A DNA stretch of 53,490 bases from Ruminococcus sp. Its GTDB lineage: Bacteria; Bacillota; Clostridia; Oscillospirales; Ruminococcaceae. Position numbers and translations under genes: made by a program. Under the pieces are notes generated by a model. That model saw only the letters and a list, made by a program, of their open reading frames with translations. It made no database searches and was not told the origin of the DNA. This document shows positions 16,209 to 27,477 of this stretch, in pieces. Position 1 is the first letter of the stretch; every line of letters begins with the position of its first letter. The DNA is taken from assembly GCA_024697545.1 (NCBI GenBank), contig JAILFN010000068.1, forward strand, positions 1 through 53,490, read 5' to 3'.

Positions 16209-18401
16209 ATGTCTGTAACCTATAATGAATCTGCACGCAGCTTCAAGCTGACGGCAAAGGATACCTGCTATGTTTTGCAGGTCGTATCCGAGGGGTATCT
16301 GGCACATACCTACTTCGGCAAGGCGCTGCCCGATGATGATCTTACCTACCTGCTTCGCCTTGACGAGAACCCCTTTACCCCCGAGACCAACGACCGCGAC
16401 CGCGCGTCCTTCATGGATACTCTTCCGTTTGAGTACCCGACCTACGGTCTCGGCGATTACCGCGAGCACGCTTTTGCCATAAGGGACAAGAACGGCGCGG
16501 CTGCCTGCGACCTGCGCTACAAGTCGCACAGGATATACGACGGCAAGCCCGCTCTTGATGGGCTGCCCGCTACATTCACAAACACCCCCGACGAGGCTCA
16601 GACGCTCGAGATCGTGATGGAGGACAAGCCCGCGGGACTTGAAGTCACCCTCATCTACACCGCTTTCACCGACCTTGATGTTATCACCCGCTCGGCGGTC
16701 GTGAAGAACGTGGGCGGCGATGATGTAAAGCTCACAAGGGTGTACTCCGCCTGCGTTGAGTTCGACACCGAAAAGCTGGATATGATAACCCTCTGGGGCT
16801 CATGGGCGAGAGAGCGCGTTATCGAAAGAAGCCCTCTGCACCACGGCAAGCAGTCGGTAGATTCCATGCGCGGCGAATCCAGCCATCAGAACAACCCCTT
16901 TACCGCACTCTGCGAGCACAAGGCGGACGAGGACAGCGGCGAATGCTTCGGCTTTAATTTCGTATACTCCGGCAACTTTATCTCTCAGGCTGAGGTCACC
17001 CAGCACAAAAAGACCCGTTACGTCATGGGTATCAACAGCGCCGATTTTGAATGGCTGCTGGAGCCGGGCGAGGTGTTCACAGCCCCCGAGGTCGTGATGG
17101 TACACTCCGACAGCGGTCTCGGAAAGATGAGCCGCACCTTCCACGACCTTTACAGGAACAACCTTATAAGAGGCGAATGGAAGGACAAGCGCCGCCCGAT
17201 ACTTATAAACAACTGGGAGGCTACCTACTTCAACTTCACCGCCGAGAAGATATATCAGATAGCAGAGCAGGCTTCAAAGCTCGGCATAGAGATGATGGTG
17301 CTGGACGACGGCTGGTTCGGTCACCGCGATTCGGATAACTCCTCGCTGGGCGACTGGTTCGTTTATGAAAAGAAGATGGAGGGCGGGCTGAAAGCTCTGG
17401 TGGACAGGGTAAACGCCCTCGGCATGAAATTCGGTCTGTGGTTCGAGCCCGAGATGGTATCGCCCGATTCCGAGCTTTACCGCGCTCACCCCGACTGGGC
17501 GATACAGGTAAAGGGCAGACCCCTTACCCTCTGCCGCGAGCAGTACGTTCTCGACTACTCCCGCAAGGAGGTCCGCGACTATGTCTACGGCATGATGAGG
17601 AAGATACTCGACAGCGCGAATATCGAATACATCAAGTGGGATATGAACCGTCAGCTGACAGAGGTCGCTTCCAATGCGCTTCCCGAAAACAGACAGCGTG
17701 AGCTGTGGCACCGCTATGTGCTGGGCGTATATGACCTGATGAACAGGCTCACCACCGATTATCCGCACATACTGCTTGAAAACTGCTCTGGCGGCGGCGC
17801 AAGGTTCGATGCGGGTATGCTCTACTACTCACCGCAGATATGGTGCTCGGACGATACCGATGCCATCGAGCGCCTGAAGATACAGCACGGAACTTCCATG
17901 TGCTACCCCTGCTCGGCGATGGGCGCACACGTTTCCGACTGCCCGAACCATTCGGTCGGCAGGAGCACGCCTTTTGAGACACGCGGTCATGTGGCGATGG
18001 TCGGTACATTCGGCTATGAGCTTGATGTCACCCGCATATCTCAGGAGGACAGGGACGCCATCCCCGCACAGATAGCGGAGTTCAACAAGTACAACACGCT
18101 TGTGAGGACGGGCGACCATTACCGCATCGGCAATATGTTCGAGGACAACCTCTGGGACGCATGGATGTTCGTTTCTAAGGACAGATCCGAGGCGCTGTTC
18201 GAGTTCGTGCAGGTGATAGGCAGAGCCAACGAGCGCAGCCGCCGCATAAAGCTCAAGGGTCTTGACCCCGAAGCCTATTACTTCGAGGAGTCGAAGCCCG
18301 AAGTAAAGCTCTCGGGCGCGGCGCTTATGGAATGCGGCATAAACGTAGGCGGGCTGTGGGGCGACTATAAGTCGAAGATACTGCATTTCGTCAGAGTATA
18401 A
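16209..18401 (+). CDS. Alpha-galactosidase, glycoside hydrolase family 36
   Basis: 730 residues with no signal peptide, so cytoplasmic. It has the GH36 layout: N-terminal beta-supersandwich (about 1-325), TIM barrel (about 330-660) and C-terminal beta sandwich. The nucleophile is Asp478 in KWDMNR and the acid/base Asp548 in WCSDDTDAIERL, the same numbers as in the well-studied Geobacillus AgaA/AgaB enzymes. Other barrel motifs are LDDGWFG and WFEPEMVSPDSELY. It hydrolyses terminal alpha-1,6-galactose from melibiose, raffinose or galactomannan fragments taken into the cell. GGAGGG lies nine bases before the ATG. It stands alone between its promoter and terminator; no sugar transporter or regulator is next to it. 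Confidence 0.95.
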   Translation: MSVTYNESARSFKLTAKDTCYVLQVVSEGYLAHTYFGKALPDDDLTYLLRLDENPFTPETNDRDRASFMDTLPFEYPTYGLGDYREHAFAIRDKNGAAACDLRYKSHRIYDGKPALDGLPATFTNTPDEAQTLEIVMEDKPAGLEVTLIYTAFTDLDVITRSAVVKNVGGDDVKLTRVYSACVEFDTEKLDMITLWGSWARERVIERSPLHHGKQSVDSMRGESSHQNNPFTALCEHKADEDSGECFGFNFVYSGNFISQAEVTQHKKTRYVMGINSADFEWLLEPGEVFTAPEVVMVHSDSGLGKMSRTFHDLYRNNLIRGEWKDKRRPILINNWEATYFNFTAEKIYQIAEQASKLGIEMMVLDDGWFGHRDSDNSSLGDWFVYEKKMEGGLKALVDRVNALGMKFGLWFEPEMVSPDSELYRAHPDWAIQVKGRPLTLCREQYVLDYSRKEVRDYVYGMMRKILDSANIEYIKWDMNRQLTEVASNALPENRQRELWHRYVLGVYDLMNRLTTDYPHILLENCSGGGARFDAGMLYYSPQIWCSDDTDAIERLKIQHGTSMCYPCSAMGAHVSDCPNHSVGRSTPFETRGHVAMVGTFGYELDVTRISQEDRDAIPAQIAEFNKYNTLVRTGDHYRIGNMFEDNLWDAWMFVSKDRSEALFEFVQVIGRANERSRRIKLKGLDPEAYYFEESKPEVKLSGAALMECGINVGGLWGDYKSKILHFVRV

Positions 18402-18418
18402 AGATAAAACGTAAAACG

Positions 18419-18454
18419 GCAGAGCGGTCGGAAACATGACCGTTCTGCTTTTTT
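18419..18454 (+). terminator. Terminator after the alpha-galactosidase
   Basis: Stem GCAGAGCGGTC/GACCGTTCTGC (one G-U), eight-base loop, six T. Confidence 0.9.
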
Positions 18455-18553
18455 GCATATGCCGTATGCCGGCTCGCCGCCGTTCGTATAATGCCCCTGT
18501 GTGAAAAAAATAGAAAAAAGTAAGATCTTGCGGAAATTTTCTGCTTTGAACTA

Positions 18554-18582
18554 TTGAAATTCTTTGGATATTATGTTATAAT
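18554..18582 (+). promoter_or_regulatory. Sigma-A promoter heading the ATP synthase operon
   Basis: TTGAAA, 17 bases, TATAAT. The predicted leader of about 80 bases contains an eight-base-pair hairpin at 18593-18614 before the AAGGAGG site. It is the only clear promoter seen before the atp genes. Confidence 0.75.
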
Positions 18583-18670
18583 ATATTTTGGACTGCTGTC
18601 TTTCGGGACGGCAGAGGGCAAAATCGTTATTTATTATTCGGCTCAGCTCGCCGAAAAGGAGGTCATTCAA

Positions 18671-19300
18671 TTGGAAAACCGTGAAAAGTTTATAGAATCG
18701 GAAAGCAACAGCAGGGTGCAGATAGGCATAATCCCCGGTCACTTTGCTACCAACCACTCCCATGTCAACTACTACGTCGATATCACTTCGATAAAGACCA
18801 GCAGCAAAATGGCTAAGGAAGCTGCCATTGAGCTGGGTACCAAGTACAGCGATACCGCTGTCGATACCGTTATCTGCATGGAAGGCACCGAGATACTCGG
18901 CGCGTTCATCGCAGAGTACCTCTCTCAGGCAGGCATCAACAAGGGTCAGGACATAAGCGTTGTCACCCCCGAACTCAATGCGGTGAATCAGATGATATTC
19001 CGCGATAATACTCAGGGCAAGATCTGGGGCAAGAAGGTGCTGCTGCTCATCGCTTCCGCTTCTACGGGCAAGAGCATACAGCGCGCTGTTGACTGCTTGC
19101 AGTATTACAGCGGCGAACTGGTAGGGATCGGTGCTATCTTCTCGGCTATCAGCGAGAGCAACGGCAAGAGGGTGTGCTCGCTTTTCGGACCTCACGATAT
19201 CCCCGATTATCAGAACTACCTGCCGTCCGAATGCCCGCTGTGCAAGAGCGGCCGCAAGGTAGATGCGCTCATCAACAGTTTCGGTTATTCTAAGCTGTAA
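18671..19300 (+). CDS. Degenerate phosphoribosyltransferase-like protein at the head of the atp operon
   Basis: 209 residues. The pattern is that of an orotate-phosphoribosyltransferase-type fold: an HFATNHSHVNYYVD beta hairpin, IELGTKYSDTAVDTVICMEG, and a core strand-loop KVLLLIASASTGKSIQRAVD at the place of the PRPP loop, followed by GELVGIGAIFS. The usual acidic pair before TGG/TGK is replaced by Ala/Ser, so PRPP-magnesium binding may be lost or altered. A C-terminal CPLCKSG pair of cysteines could hold a metal. Start: the TTG at 18671 has AAAGGAGG eight bases before it; longer in-frame starts upstream overlap the promoter. Its stop overlaps the next start (TAATG), which ties it to the ATP synthase genes. 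Role unknown. Confidence 0.7.
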   Translation: MENREKFIESESNSRVQIGIIPGHFATNHSHVNYYVDITSIKTSSKMAKEAAIELGTKYSDTAVDTVICMEGTEILGAFIAEYLSQAGINKGQDISVVTPELNAVNQMIFRDNTQGKIWGKKVLLLIASASTGKSIQRAVDCLQYYSGELVGIGAIFSAISESNGKRVCSLFGPHDIPDYQNYLPSECPLCKSGRKVDALINSFGYSKL

Positions 19301-19716
19301 TGAATGAGCTTTCAACTGTAAAAAAAGAGACACTCTACATCGCCGCATGGGAACTGATACTAAGCGCGGCGATGCAGGCGGTGTTTCTTGTACTGAAAAA
19401 ATGGGACTATACGGTGCTGCTCGGAAACGCGGGAGGCGCGGTATTTGCCGTGCTGAACTTCTACCTTATGGGACTTACCGTCGAGAAGTCTCTCGACAAG
19501 GAAGAAAAGGAAGCCCGCAAGTTTATCCAGATGTCGCAGACACTGCGTAATTTTATGGTGTTCGGCTGGGCAATCATCGGCGCGGTGCTGCCGTGCTTCA
19601 ATATCGTCGCATCTCTGCTGCCGCTTATCTTCCCGAGCTTTGCGGTGCGGCTGAGGATGTTTACCGTAAAAGACCAAGATCCCCCAAACGGCGGAGGTGA
19701 AAATACAATTGAATAA
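19300..19716 (+). CDS. ATP synthase subunit I-like membrane protein (AtpI/AtpZ type)
   Basis: 138 residues with four membrane helices (about 13-32, 38-58, 82-98, 102-118) and a charged loop EKSLDKEEKEARKFIQ between the second and third. Size, topology and its place directly before atpB match the AtpI proteins, which help assemble the c ring or take up magnesium or calcium. Sequence similarity within that family is low, so the assignment leans on context. The start codon shares bases with the previous stop (TAATG). Its end overlaps the atpB start by eight bases. Confidence 0.7.
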   Translation: MNELSTVKKETLYIAAWELILSAAMQAVFLVLKKWDYTVLLGNAGGAVFAVLNFYLMGLTVEKSLDKEEKEARKFIQMSQTLRNFMVFGWAIIGAVLPCFNIVASLLPLIFPSFAVRLRMFTVKDQDPPNGGGENTIE

Positions 19717-20584
19717 AAGTAACGGGCGGTTCAGAGCGATCGACTGCCTGCTGATACTTATGATGATATTGCCGATAGCGGCGGGTATCGTCCTGAAGGT
19801 GCTGACCGCGCCGCAGAAGGACGGCATCGTTATTGAGGGTGCTATGATATACTTCAAGATACCCTTCCCAGTTATGCCGATACTCATCACCGAGACTCAG
19901 GTGAACTCATGGCTCATAATAATATCCATTATCGGGCTTGCGCTTTACCTTACACACGGCATACGCGCAGGGGTCGAGACAAAGCGTCAGTACCTCGCCG
20001 AATGGATAGTCGAAAGCTGTCAGAATATGGTCGGCTCCAACATGGGCGGCTACTTCGCGGGCTTTGCACCGTTCATCACGGCGATGCTGGGACTTTCGGC
20101 GTTTTCGAGCCTTATGTCGCTGACGGGTCTTTTCCCGCCGACCAGCGACCTCAACACAACGGCGGGCTGGGCACTGCTGACCTTTATCCTCATAACCTAT
20201 TACAAGATGAAGTGCGGTCCTGCCGTATACCTCAAGAGCTTTGCAGATCCCCCCGCGCTTACTCCGCTCAATATCATAAGCGAGATAGCAACGCCGATAT
20301 CAATGGCGTTCCGTCATTACGGCAACGTGCTCTCGGGCTCGGTAATATCCGTGCTGATAGCCGCGGGTCTGGGCGGACTGACGCAGAAGCTTCTCGGGCA
20401 TCTCCCCGGGTTCTTCGGCGAGTTCCCGTTCCTGAGGATAGGCATACCCGCGGTGCTGAGTGTGTACTTTGACATATTCAGCGGACTGCTGCAAGCGTAC
20501 ATATTTGCGATGCTGACGATGCTTTATGTAGCAGGCGCATTCCCCGAAGAGGAGTATAAAAAGCGCCATCCCGAAAAAGCATAA
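19709..20584 (+). CDS. atpB: F-type ATP synthase subunit a
   Basis: 291 residues, about six membrane helices. It forms the ion half-channels beside the c ring. The conserved helix containing the essential Arg reads ISMAFRHYGNVLSG, followed by a last helix pair ending LLQAYIFAMLTMLYVAGAF with the family Gln-Ala-Tyr/Phe-x-Phe pattern. The N-terminal TM and GLFPPTSDLNTT loop fit subunit a. Start: GGAGGTGA lies eight bases before the TTG at 19709; a GTG at 19697 overlaps that site. Two rare-type starts in adjacent genes are noteworthy. After the stop the operon is interrupted by a 300-base hairpin-rich element before atpE. Confidence 0.95.
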   Translation: MNKSNGRFRAIDCLLILMMILPIAAGIVLKVLTAPQKDGIVIEGAMIYFKIPFPVMPILITETQVNSWLIIISIIGLALYLTHGIRAGVETKRQYLAEWIVESCQNMVGSNMGGYFAGFAPFITAMLGLSAFSSLMSLTGLFPPTSDLNTTAGWALLTFILITYYKMKCGPAVYLKSFADPPALTPLNIISEIATPISMAFRHYGNVLSGSVISVLIAAGLGGLTQKLLGHLPGFFGEFPFLRIGIPAVLSVYFDIFSGLLQAYIFAMLTMLYVAGAFPEEEYKKRHPEKA

Positions 20585-21178
<594 letters not shown>

Positions 21179-21188
21179 GTGAGGCACT

Positions 21189-21704
21189 ATGCAGTCGTTA
21201 GACGTAATTTCAGTCAATATATGGTCGATAGTCATCTCGCTTCTCAACCTGACTATACTCTTCCTCGCTATCAAAAAGTTCCTCTATAAGCCTGTGCTTG
21301 CCATGCTCGCTGCAAGAGAGGCTGCCGCAAAGGCTGAACTCGATAAGGCTAAAGAAGCCCGCGAGAACGCCGAGAAGCAGGAGAACGAATGGAACGAGAA
21401 GATGAAATCGGCTGACGCTGAGGCACAGAAGATAGTCGATACCGCGGCGGAGAACGCGAAGATACTCAGCGGAAAGCTGGAGGCTGACGCCAAGGCAAAC
21501 GCCGAGAGGATCGTGGCAGCCGCCGAGACAGACGCGAGACTTGAATACAAACGCGCCCGCGACAGTATCCGCGGCGAGATAGTGGACGTATCTACGGCTA
21601 TCGCCGAGAAGGTCCTTGAAAGCAAGATAGATGAGGATGAGCACCACAGGCTTGTGAACGACTTCCTCGATAAAATAGGTGACGGCGATGAAGGAAACAG
21701 CTAA
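21189..21704 (+). CDS. atpF: F-type ATP synthase subunit b
   Basis: 171 residues. One N-terminal membrane helix (about residues 9-30) followed by FLYKPVLAMLAAREAA, the family hinge, and a long Ala/Glu/Lys-rich coiled coil (about 35-165). It is the peripheral stalk that holds alpha3beta3 against rotation. The C-terminus runs past the atpH start, overlapping it by 17 bases. Confidence 0.95.
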   Translation: MQSLDVISVNIWSIVISLLNLTILFLAIKKFLYKPVLAMLAAREAAAKAELDKAKEARENAEKQENEWNEKMKSADAEAQKIVDTAAENAKILSGKLEADAKANAERIVAAAETDARLEYKRARDSIRGEIVDVSTAIAEKVLESKIDEDEHHRLVNDFLDKIGDGDEGNS

Positions 21705-22218
21705 GGACTACGCGCGCGGGCTGTATATGCTCGCCGCCGAGGAAAGAAGCGAGCGCCAATACCTCGAGGAACTCCGCACGGTCGCACAGCAGTTCGATTC
21801 CTTCCCCGAGTATCAGCAGGTGCTCTCGTCGCCCGCGATACCCCGCAGGGAACGCCTTGAAATGATAGACCGCGCCTTCGGAGAGGCTGTTTCGGTAAAC
21901 GTCGTGAGCTTCGTCAAGCTGCTCTGCGAAAAGGGGTATATAACCCTTTTCCATGATTGCTATGATGAGTTCAGAAAGCTGTACCTTGATTTTACGGGTA
22001 CAGTACGCGCCCGCGTCACAAGCGCCGTGGAGCTTACCGAAAGCGAAAAGATAAAGGTGCAGGAAAAGCTTTACACCTTAACAGGTCAGTCGGCGATGAT
22101 ACGCTATACCGTAGACCCGAAGATACTGGGCGGTATCATTATCGAGACAGATGACCGCATAATCGACGGCAGTGTTCGCCGCCGTCTTAAAGAGATCAAG
22201 GAAGTGATGAACCAGTGA
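21688..22218 (+). CDS. atpH: F-type ATP synthase subunit delta
   Basis: 176 residues. N-terminal six-helix domain beginning [15 protein letters not shown], with [22 protein letters not shown], and the C-terminal [25 protein letters not shown] signature-region block of the family. It joins subunit b to the top of F1. Start: the ATG at 21688 has GGTG eight bases upstream; a GTG three codons earlier is less likely. The stop overlaps the GTG of atpA (GTGA). Confidence 0.95.
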   Translation: MKETAKDYARGLYMLAAEERSERQYLEELRTVAQQFDSFPEYQQVLSSPAIPRRERLEMIDRAFGEAVSVNVVSFVKLLCEKGYITLFHDCYDEFRKLYLDFTGTVRARVTSAVELTESEKIKVQEKLYTLTGQSAMIRYTVDPKILGGIIIETDDRIIDGSVRRRLKEIKEVMNQ

Positions 22219-23705
22219 AGATAAAGCCCGAGGAGATAAGCAGTATCATAAAGGAACAGATACGCGCTTATTCACAGAAGGCGGAAATGCACGAAACAGG
22301 TACGGTAATACGCACAGGTGACGGCATTGCCACGATATACGGACTAAGACAGTGCATGGCGAATGAGCTGCTCGAATTTGAAGACGGCAGCTACGGTCTG
22401 GCACAGAACCTGGAGGACGAGACCGTTTCGGCAGCTATACTCGCCAACAACAATAAGGTAAAGGAAGGCTCCGCCGTGCGCTGCACGGGAAGGGTGCTCT
22501 CGGTGCCCGTCGGTGAGGCGCTGCTCGGAAGAGTAGTCAACGCCCTCGGTATCCCGATAGACGATAAGGGCATTGTAGAGACCACTGAGACACGCCCGAT
22601 CGAATCGGAGGCTCCCGGAATAATCGAAAGACAGAGCGTTAATGTTCCTCTTCACACGGGTATCAAGGCGATAGACAGCATGATCCCGATAGGCAGAGGT
22701 CAGCGTGAGCTTATAATCGGCGACCGTCAGACGGGTAAGACCGAGATCGCGATAGATACCATAATCAATCAGAAGAATACGGGCGTTATCTGCATCTATG
22801 TTGCCATAGGTCAGAAAAACACTTCGATAGTTCAGCTTGCAAATCAGCTCGACCGCGCGGGTGCGCTCGAGAATACCATAATAGTTGCGGCTTCGGCTTC
22901 CGAGACAGCGCCGCTGCAATACATAGCCCCCTATTCGGGCTGCGCTATGGCGGAGTATTTCCGCGAGCAGGGCAAGGACGTTCTTATCATATACGACGAC
23001 CTTTCAAAGCACGCTGTAGCTTACAGAGCACTTTCGCTGCTGATACGCCGTCCCCCCGGGCGTGAGGCTTACCCCGGCGACGTTTTCTATCTGCATTCGA
23101 GACTTCTCGAACGTGCAGCCTGCGTCAACAAGGACTACGGCGGCGGCTCTATAACCGCACTGCCTATCGTTGAAACTCAGGCGGGCGACGTTTCGGCATA
23201 TATCCCGACAAATGTAATATCCATAACCGACGGACAGATATTCTTAGAGTCGGAGCTGTTCCATTCGGGCGTTATACCCGCTATAAATCCCGGTATCTCG
23301 GTAAGCCGTGTCGGCGGCTCGGCTCAGCTCAAGGCTATGAAGAAGGTCTCTGGTACTCTGAAGCTGCTGTATTCGCAGTACAGAGAGCTTCAGTCCTTCG
23401 CACAGTACGGCTCTGACCTGGATGCCGATACCCGCGAGCGACTTGCACTCGGCGACCGCATAGTGGCGATACTAAAGCAGGGCAGGAATGCCCCCGTTCG
23501 CCCCGGCTGCCAGATAGCGATAGTATTCGCCGTCGTAAACGGATATCTGAACGATACCCCCGTTGACAAGGTGCCCGAGTATGAGCAGAGGCTCTACGCG
23601 CTGTTAGAGGGCAAGTTCCCGCAGCTGCTCGAACGCCTTGAATCCAACTACTACGACAAGGAAGACATAGAGGGTCTGAAACAGGCACTTTCCGAGATGA
23701 GGTGA
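22215..23705 (+). CDS. atpA: F-type ATP synthase subunit alpha
   Basis: 496 residues. Non-catalytic nucleotide-binding subunit of F1. Walker A is GDRQTGKT at residues 169-176; Walker [17 protein letters not shown] lies near 255-270, and the family signature region [17 protein letters not shown] near 355. GTG start overlapping the atpH stop. Full length for the family. Four bases separate it from atpG. Confidence 0.97.
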   Translation: MKIKPEEISSIIKEQIRAYSQKAEMHETGTVIRTGDGIATIYGLRQCMANELLEFEDGSYGLAQNLEDETVSAAILANNNKVKEGSAVRCTGRVLSVPVGEALLGRVVNALGIPIDDKGIVETTETRPIESEAPGIIERQSVNVPLHTGIKAIDSMIPIGRGQRELIIGDRQTGKTEIAIDTIINQKNTGVICIYVAIGQKNTSIVQLANQLDRAGALENTIIVAASASETAPLQYIAPYSGCAMAEYFREQGKDVLIIYDDLSKHAVAYRALSLLIRRPPGREAYPGDVFYLHSRLLERAACVNKDYGGGSITALPIVETQAGDVSAYIPTNVISITDGQIFLESELFHSGVIPAINPGISVSRVGGSAQLKAMKKVSGTLKLLYSQYRELQSFAQYGSDLDADTRERLALGDRIVAILKQGRNAPVRPGCQIAIVFAVVNGYLNDTPVDKVPEYEQRLYALLEGKFPQLLERLESNYYDKEDIEGLKQALSEMR

Positions 23706-23709
23706 AGCC

Positions 23710-24540
23710 GTGGGAGCAGATATCAAAAAGCTGCGCGTCAGGATACGCAGTATAGACTCGACACTGCACCTCACAAAGGCTATGGGACTCGTGGCTTCCT
23801 CAAAGATACGCCGCGCCAATGAGGCTATGGACAACGCAAACGGCTATATAGCTGTCGCGGATGAGATGATAGCCCGCCTTACCGAAGACCCGACCTGCAA
23901 ACGCAGCCCCTATCTCAGGGAATCGGACGGCGCAAGGCTCAGACTTATCGTTATAGCGGGCGACCGCGGTCTTGCGGGCGGCTATAACAACGGCATTTTC
24001 CGCACCGTGCGTGATATGGAGCTTCCCGAGGATACCGAGATCATACCCATCGGCAAGAAAGCCTGCGACCGCTACGGCGAGGGCTATATCAGCGCCGAGG
24101 ACTTCACCTACGAGCAGGCTGACGAGCTTGCGGGAAAGCTCTGCCGCGATTTTGCAGACGGAAAGTTCGACCGCTGTGCCGTGGTCAGCACCGAGTATAT
24201 AAACCTGATGAGCCAGCAGCCGATGGTCACGGAGCTTCTGCCGCTGAGATGCGAGGCTGCCGAAAAGCCCGAAAAGACGGGTGCAGAAGCAAGCTTTGTC
24301 TACGAGCCGAGCGAGGGCGAGATACTTGACAGCTTTATCCCGCAGTACATTGCGGCGAGCATAATAGCCCGCGTGCGTGAGAGCTTTGCGAGCGAAGTCT
24401 CGGCAAGGCGCGTTGCTATGGATTCGGCAGGCAAGAACGCCAAGCAGATGATAGATGACCTTCAGCTCGAATACAACCGCGCAAGACAGGCGATCATCAC
24501 GCAGGAGATAACCGAGATCGTCGCGGGCTCGGGAGAATAG
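23710..24540 (+). CDS. atpG: F-type ATP synthase subunit gamma
   Basis: 276 residues. Rotor shaft. N-terminal helix IKKLRVRIRSIDSTLHLTKAMGLVASSKIRRA and C-terminal helix MDSAGKNAKQMIDDLQLEYNRARQA form the coiled coil that turns inside alpha3beta3; the middle Rossmann domain contains AGDRGLAGGYNN. GTG start at 23710 with GAGGTGAAG before it. Repeat B follows immediately after the stop. Confidence 0.95.
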   Translation: MGADIKKLRVRIRSIDSTLHLTKAMGLVASSKIRRANEAMDNANGYIAVADEMIARLTEDPTCKRSPYLRESDGARLRLIVIAGDRGLAGGYNNGIFRTVRDMELPEDTEIIPIGKKACDRYGEGYISAEDFTYEQADELAGKLCRDFADGKFDRCAVVSTEYINLMSQQPMVTELLPLRCEAAEKPEKTGAEASFVYEPSEGEILDSFIPQYIAASIIARVRESFASEVSARRVAMDSAGKNAKQMIDDLQLEYNRARQAIITQEITEIVAGSGE

Positions 24541-26521
<1,981 letters not shown>

Positions 26522-26550
26522 CGGCGTAAGAAAGTCAATATGTTTATTAA

Positions 26551-26587
26551 AGGGCTGTTGCGGCAAAATGCAGCAGCCTTTTTGTTT
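26551..26587 (+). terminator. Terminator of the ATP synthase operon
   Basis: Stem GGCTGTTGC/GCAGCAGCC with one G-U pair, eight-base loop, then TTTTTGTTTT. Confidence 0.9.
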
Positions 26588-26711
26588 TGAAAAAACAGCG
26601 GCGAGGCAGCCGTAAAAAAATCTGTAACCATTTTCCGCCGCCTGCATAATCTGTAATATGAGCCGCAAGCGATAAGCGGCAGGCTCAAATACAGGTAAAG
26701 GAGAATGTACC

Positions 26712-26840
26712 ATGTACGGAAACAACTGGTGGCTCATCATCATCGTTCTGCTCATCGTGTGCTGCAACGGCTGCGGAAACGGCTGCGGCTGCAACAATGG
26801 CTGCGGCTGCGATAACGGCTGTGGCTGCGGCTGCAACTAA
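26712..26840 (+). CDS. 42-residue Cys-rich micro-protein with a membrane helix
   Basis: Begins MYGNNWWLIIIVLLIVCCNG: a short tail, then an Ile/Leu/Val helix of about 11 residues. The rest is a run of Cys, Gly and Asn in which CG, GC and NGCGC units repeat, giving 12 cysteines in about 26 residues. AAAGGAG lies seven bases before the ATG. The layout recalls short YjcZ-like spore membrane peptides, and two CotF-like coat genes stand just beyond the shared terminator. Upstream, ACC - 15 bases - CATAATCTG loosely fits a sigma-K promoter. A spore-coat or metal-binding role is likely; a peptide natural product is less so, since no modifying enzyme is adjacent. Confidence 0.75.
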   Translation: MYGNNWWLIIIVLLIVCCNGCGNGCGCNNGCGCDNGCGCGCN

Positions 26841-26853
26841 CGGCTGACGCATG

Positions 26854-26896
26854 ATGGAAAAGACCCGAGTTTTTAAAAAGCTCGGGTCTTTTCCAT
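26854..26896. terminator. Bidirectional terminator between convergent genes
   Basis: Perfect 16-base stem ATGGAAAAGACCCGAG/CTCGGGTCTTTTCCAT with an A/T-rich loop. The outer stem is A/T-rich on both sides, so it can end both the Cys-rich peptide gene and the CotF-like operon on the other strand. Confidence 0.85.
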
Positions 26897-26906
26897 TTAT
26901 AAAGCT

Positions 26907-27161
26907 TTAGCAGCCTTGTCCGCAGCTGAACTTCTGCTTTACGCCGTCGATAGCGTTCTGCTGTACCTGCTGCATGGGGTACCAGCCCTTTTCGGACATC
27001 CTATTATAGATGCTGTCCTGCATACCCAGCGAGCTGTTGAGTGCCGTGCTGAACGCGCTGTGAACGCTGTTCGTCGCCGATTCGATCGCGCCGTGCATGA
27101 ACAGGTCGCAGGCACCCTTTTCGAGCATAAGCAGGTTTTCCATAAGATTTCTGTCGTCCAT
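26907..27161 (-). CDS. CotF-like spore coat protein
   Basis: 84 residues. The order DRNLMENLLMLEKGACDLFMHGAIESAT, then SVHSAFSTALNSSL, MQDSIYNRMSEKGWYPMQQ, VKQKF is that of the CotF/coat protein family of clostridia. GGAGG lies eight bases before the ATG. The last residues are CGQGC. It is the second gene of a two-gene operon with another CotF-like protein; both are expected in the mother cell during sporulation. Confidence 0.85.
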   Translation of the reverse strand: MDDRNLMENLLMLEKGACDLFMHGAIESATNSVHSAFSTALNSSLGMQDSIYNRMSEKGWYPMQQVQQNAIDGVKQKFSCGQGC

Positions 27162-27177
27162 ATCAATACCTCCGTTT

Positions 27178-27354
27178 TCAGCCCAGCAGGCTGTAAAATT
27201 TGCCGAACATCAGCTTGTGGTTCTCCGCGAGCTGACTTACGAAGCTCTTGAGCTCTTCATCCTGAAGCTCCTGTGCGGTCTCGCGGCACTTCTGCTGAAA
27301 ATACTGCTCGTGTCCCAGTGCGTCCTCGATATAAAGCAATTCTTTGTTGGTCAC
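27178..27354 (-). CDS. Second CotF-like spore coat protein
   Basis: 58 residues: TNKELLYIEDALGHEQYFQQ, a helical hairpin of Gln/Glu-rich segments, then LAENHKLMFGKFYSLL. It corresponds to the short helical-bundle partner often encoded beside CotF-like proteins. The GTG at 27354 is chosen because AAAGGAG lies eight bases upstream; an upstream in-frame TTG lacks a site. It is 16 bases from the next coat gene. Confidence 0.8.
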   Translation of the reverse strand: MTNKELLYIEDALGHEQYFQQKCRETAQELQDEELKSFVSQLAENHKLMFGKFYSLLG

Positions 27355-27377
27355 TTGTACCACTCCTTTCTGCAAGG

Positions 27378-27407
27378 ATAGTATGGACAGGCTGCGGGGA
27401 AGTATGC
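27378..27407 (-). promoter_or_regulatory. Candidate sigma-E (mother-cell) promoter of the coat genes
   Basis: On the minus strand GCATACTT, 14 bases, CATACTAT, against the Bacillus sigma-E consensus of an ATA-centred -35 and CATACAAT -10. It is about 15-20 bases upstream of the ribosome site. Pattern match only. Confidence 0.45.
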
Positions 27408-27415
27408 AGGTCTTT

Positions 27416-27455
27416 TAAAGAAAAATGCAGCCGCGTGAAAATGCCGCAGCTGCAT
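27416..27455 (-). terminator. Terminator of the XRE/DUF2975 operon
   Basis: Stem ATGCAGCTGCG/CGCGGCTGCAT on the minus strand followed by TTTTTCTTT. Confidence 0.8.
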
Positions 27456-27477
27456 AGGTTTTTCGGGTAAGCTTTCC

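Noticed and set aside
26712-26840. Cys-rich micro-protein as a RiPP precursor of the radical SAM enzyme
   Set aside because: It lies 6 kb away, lacks the YGPP motif and sits with spore coat genes.
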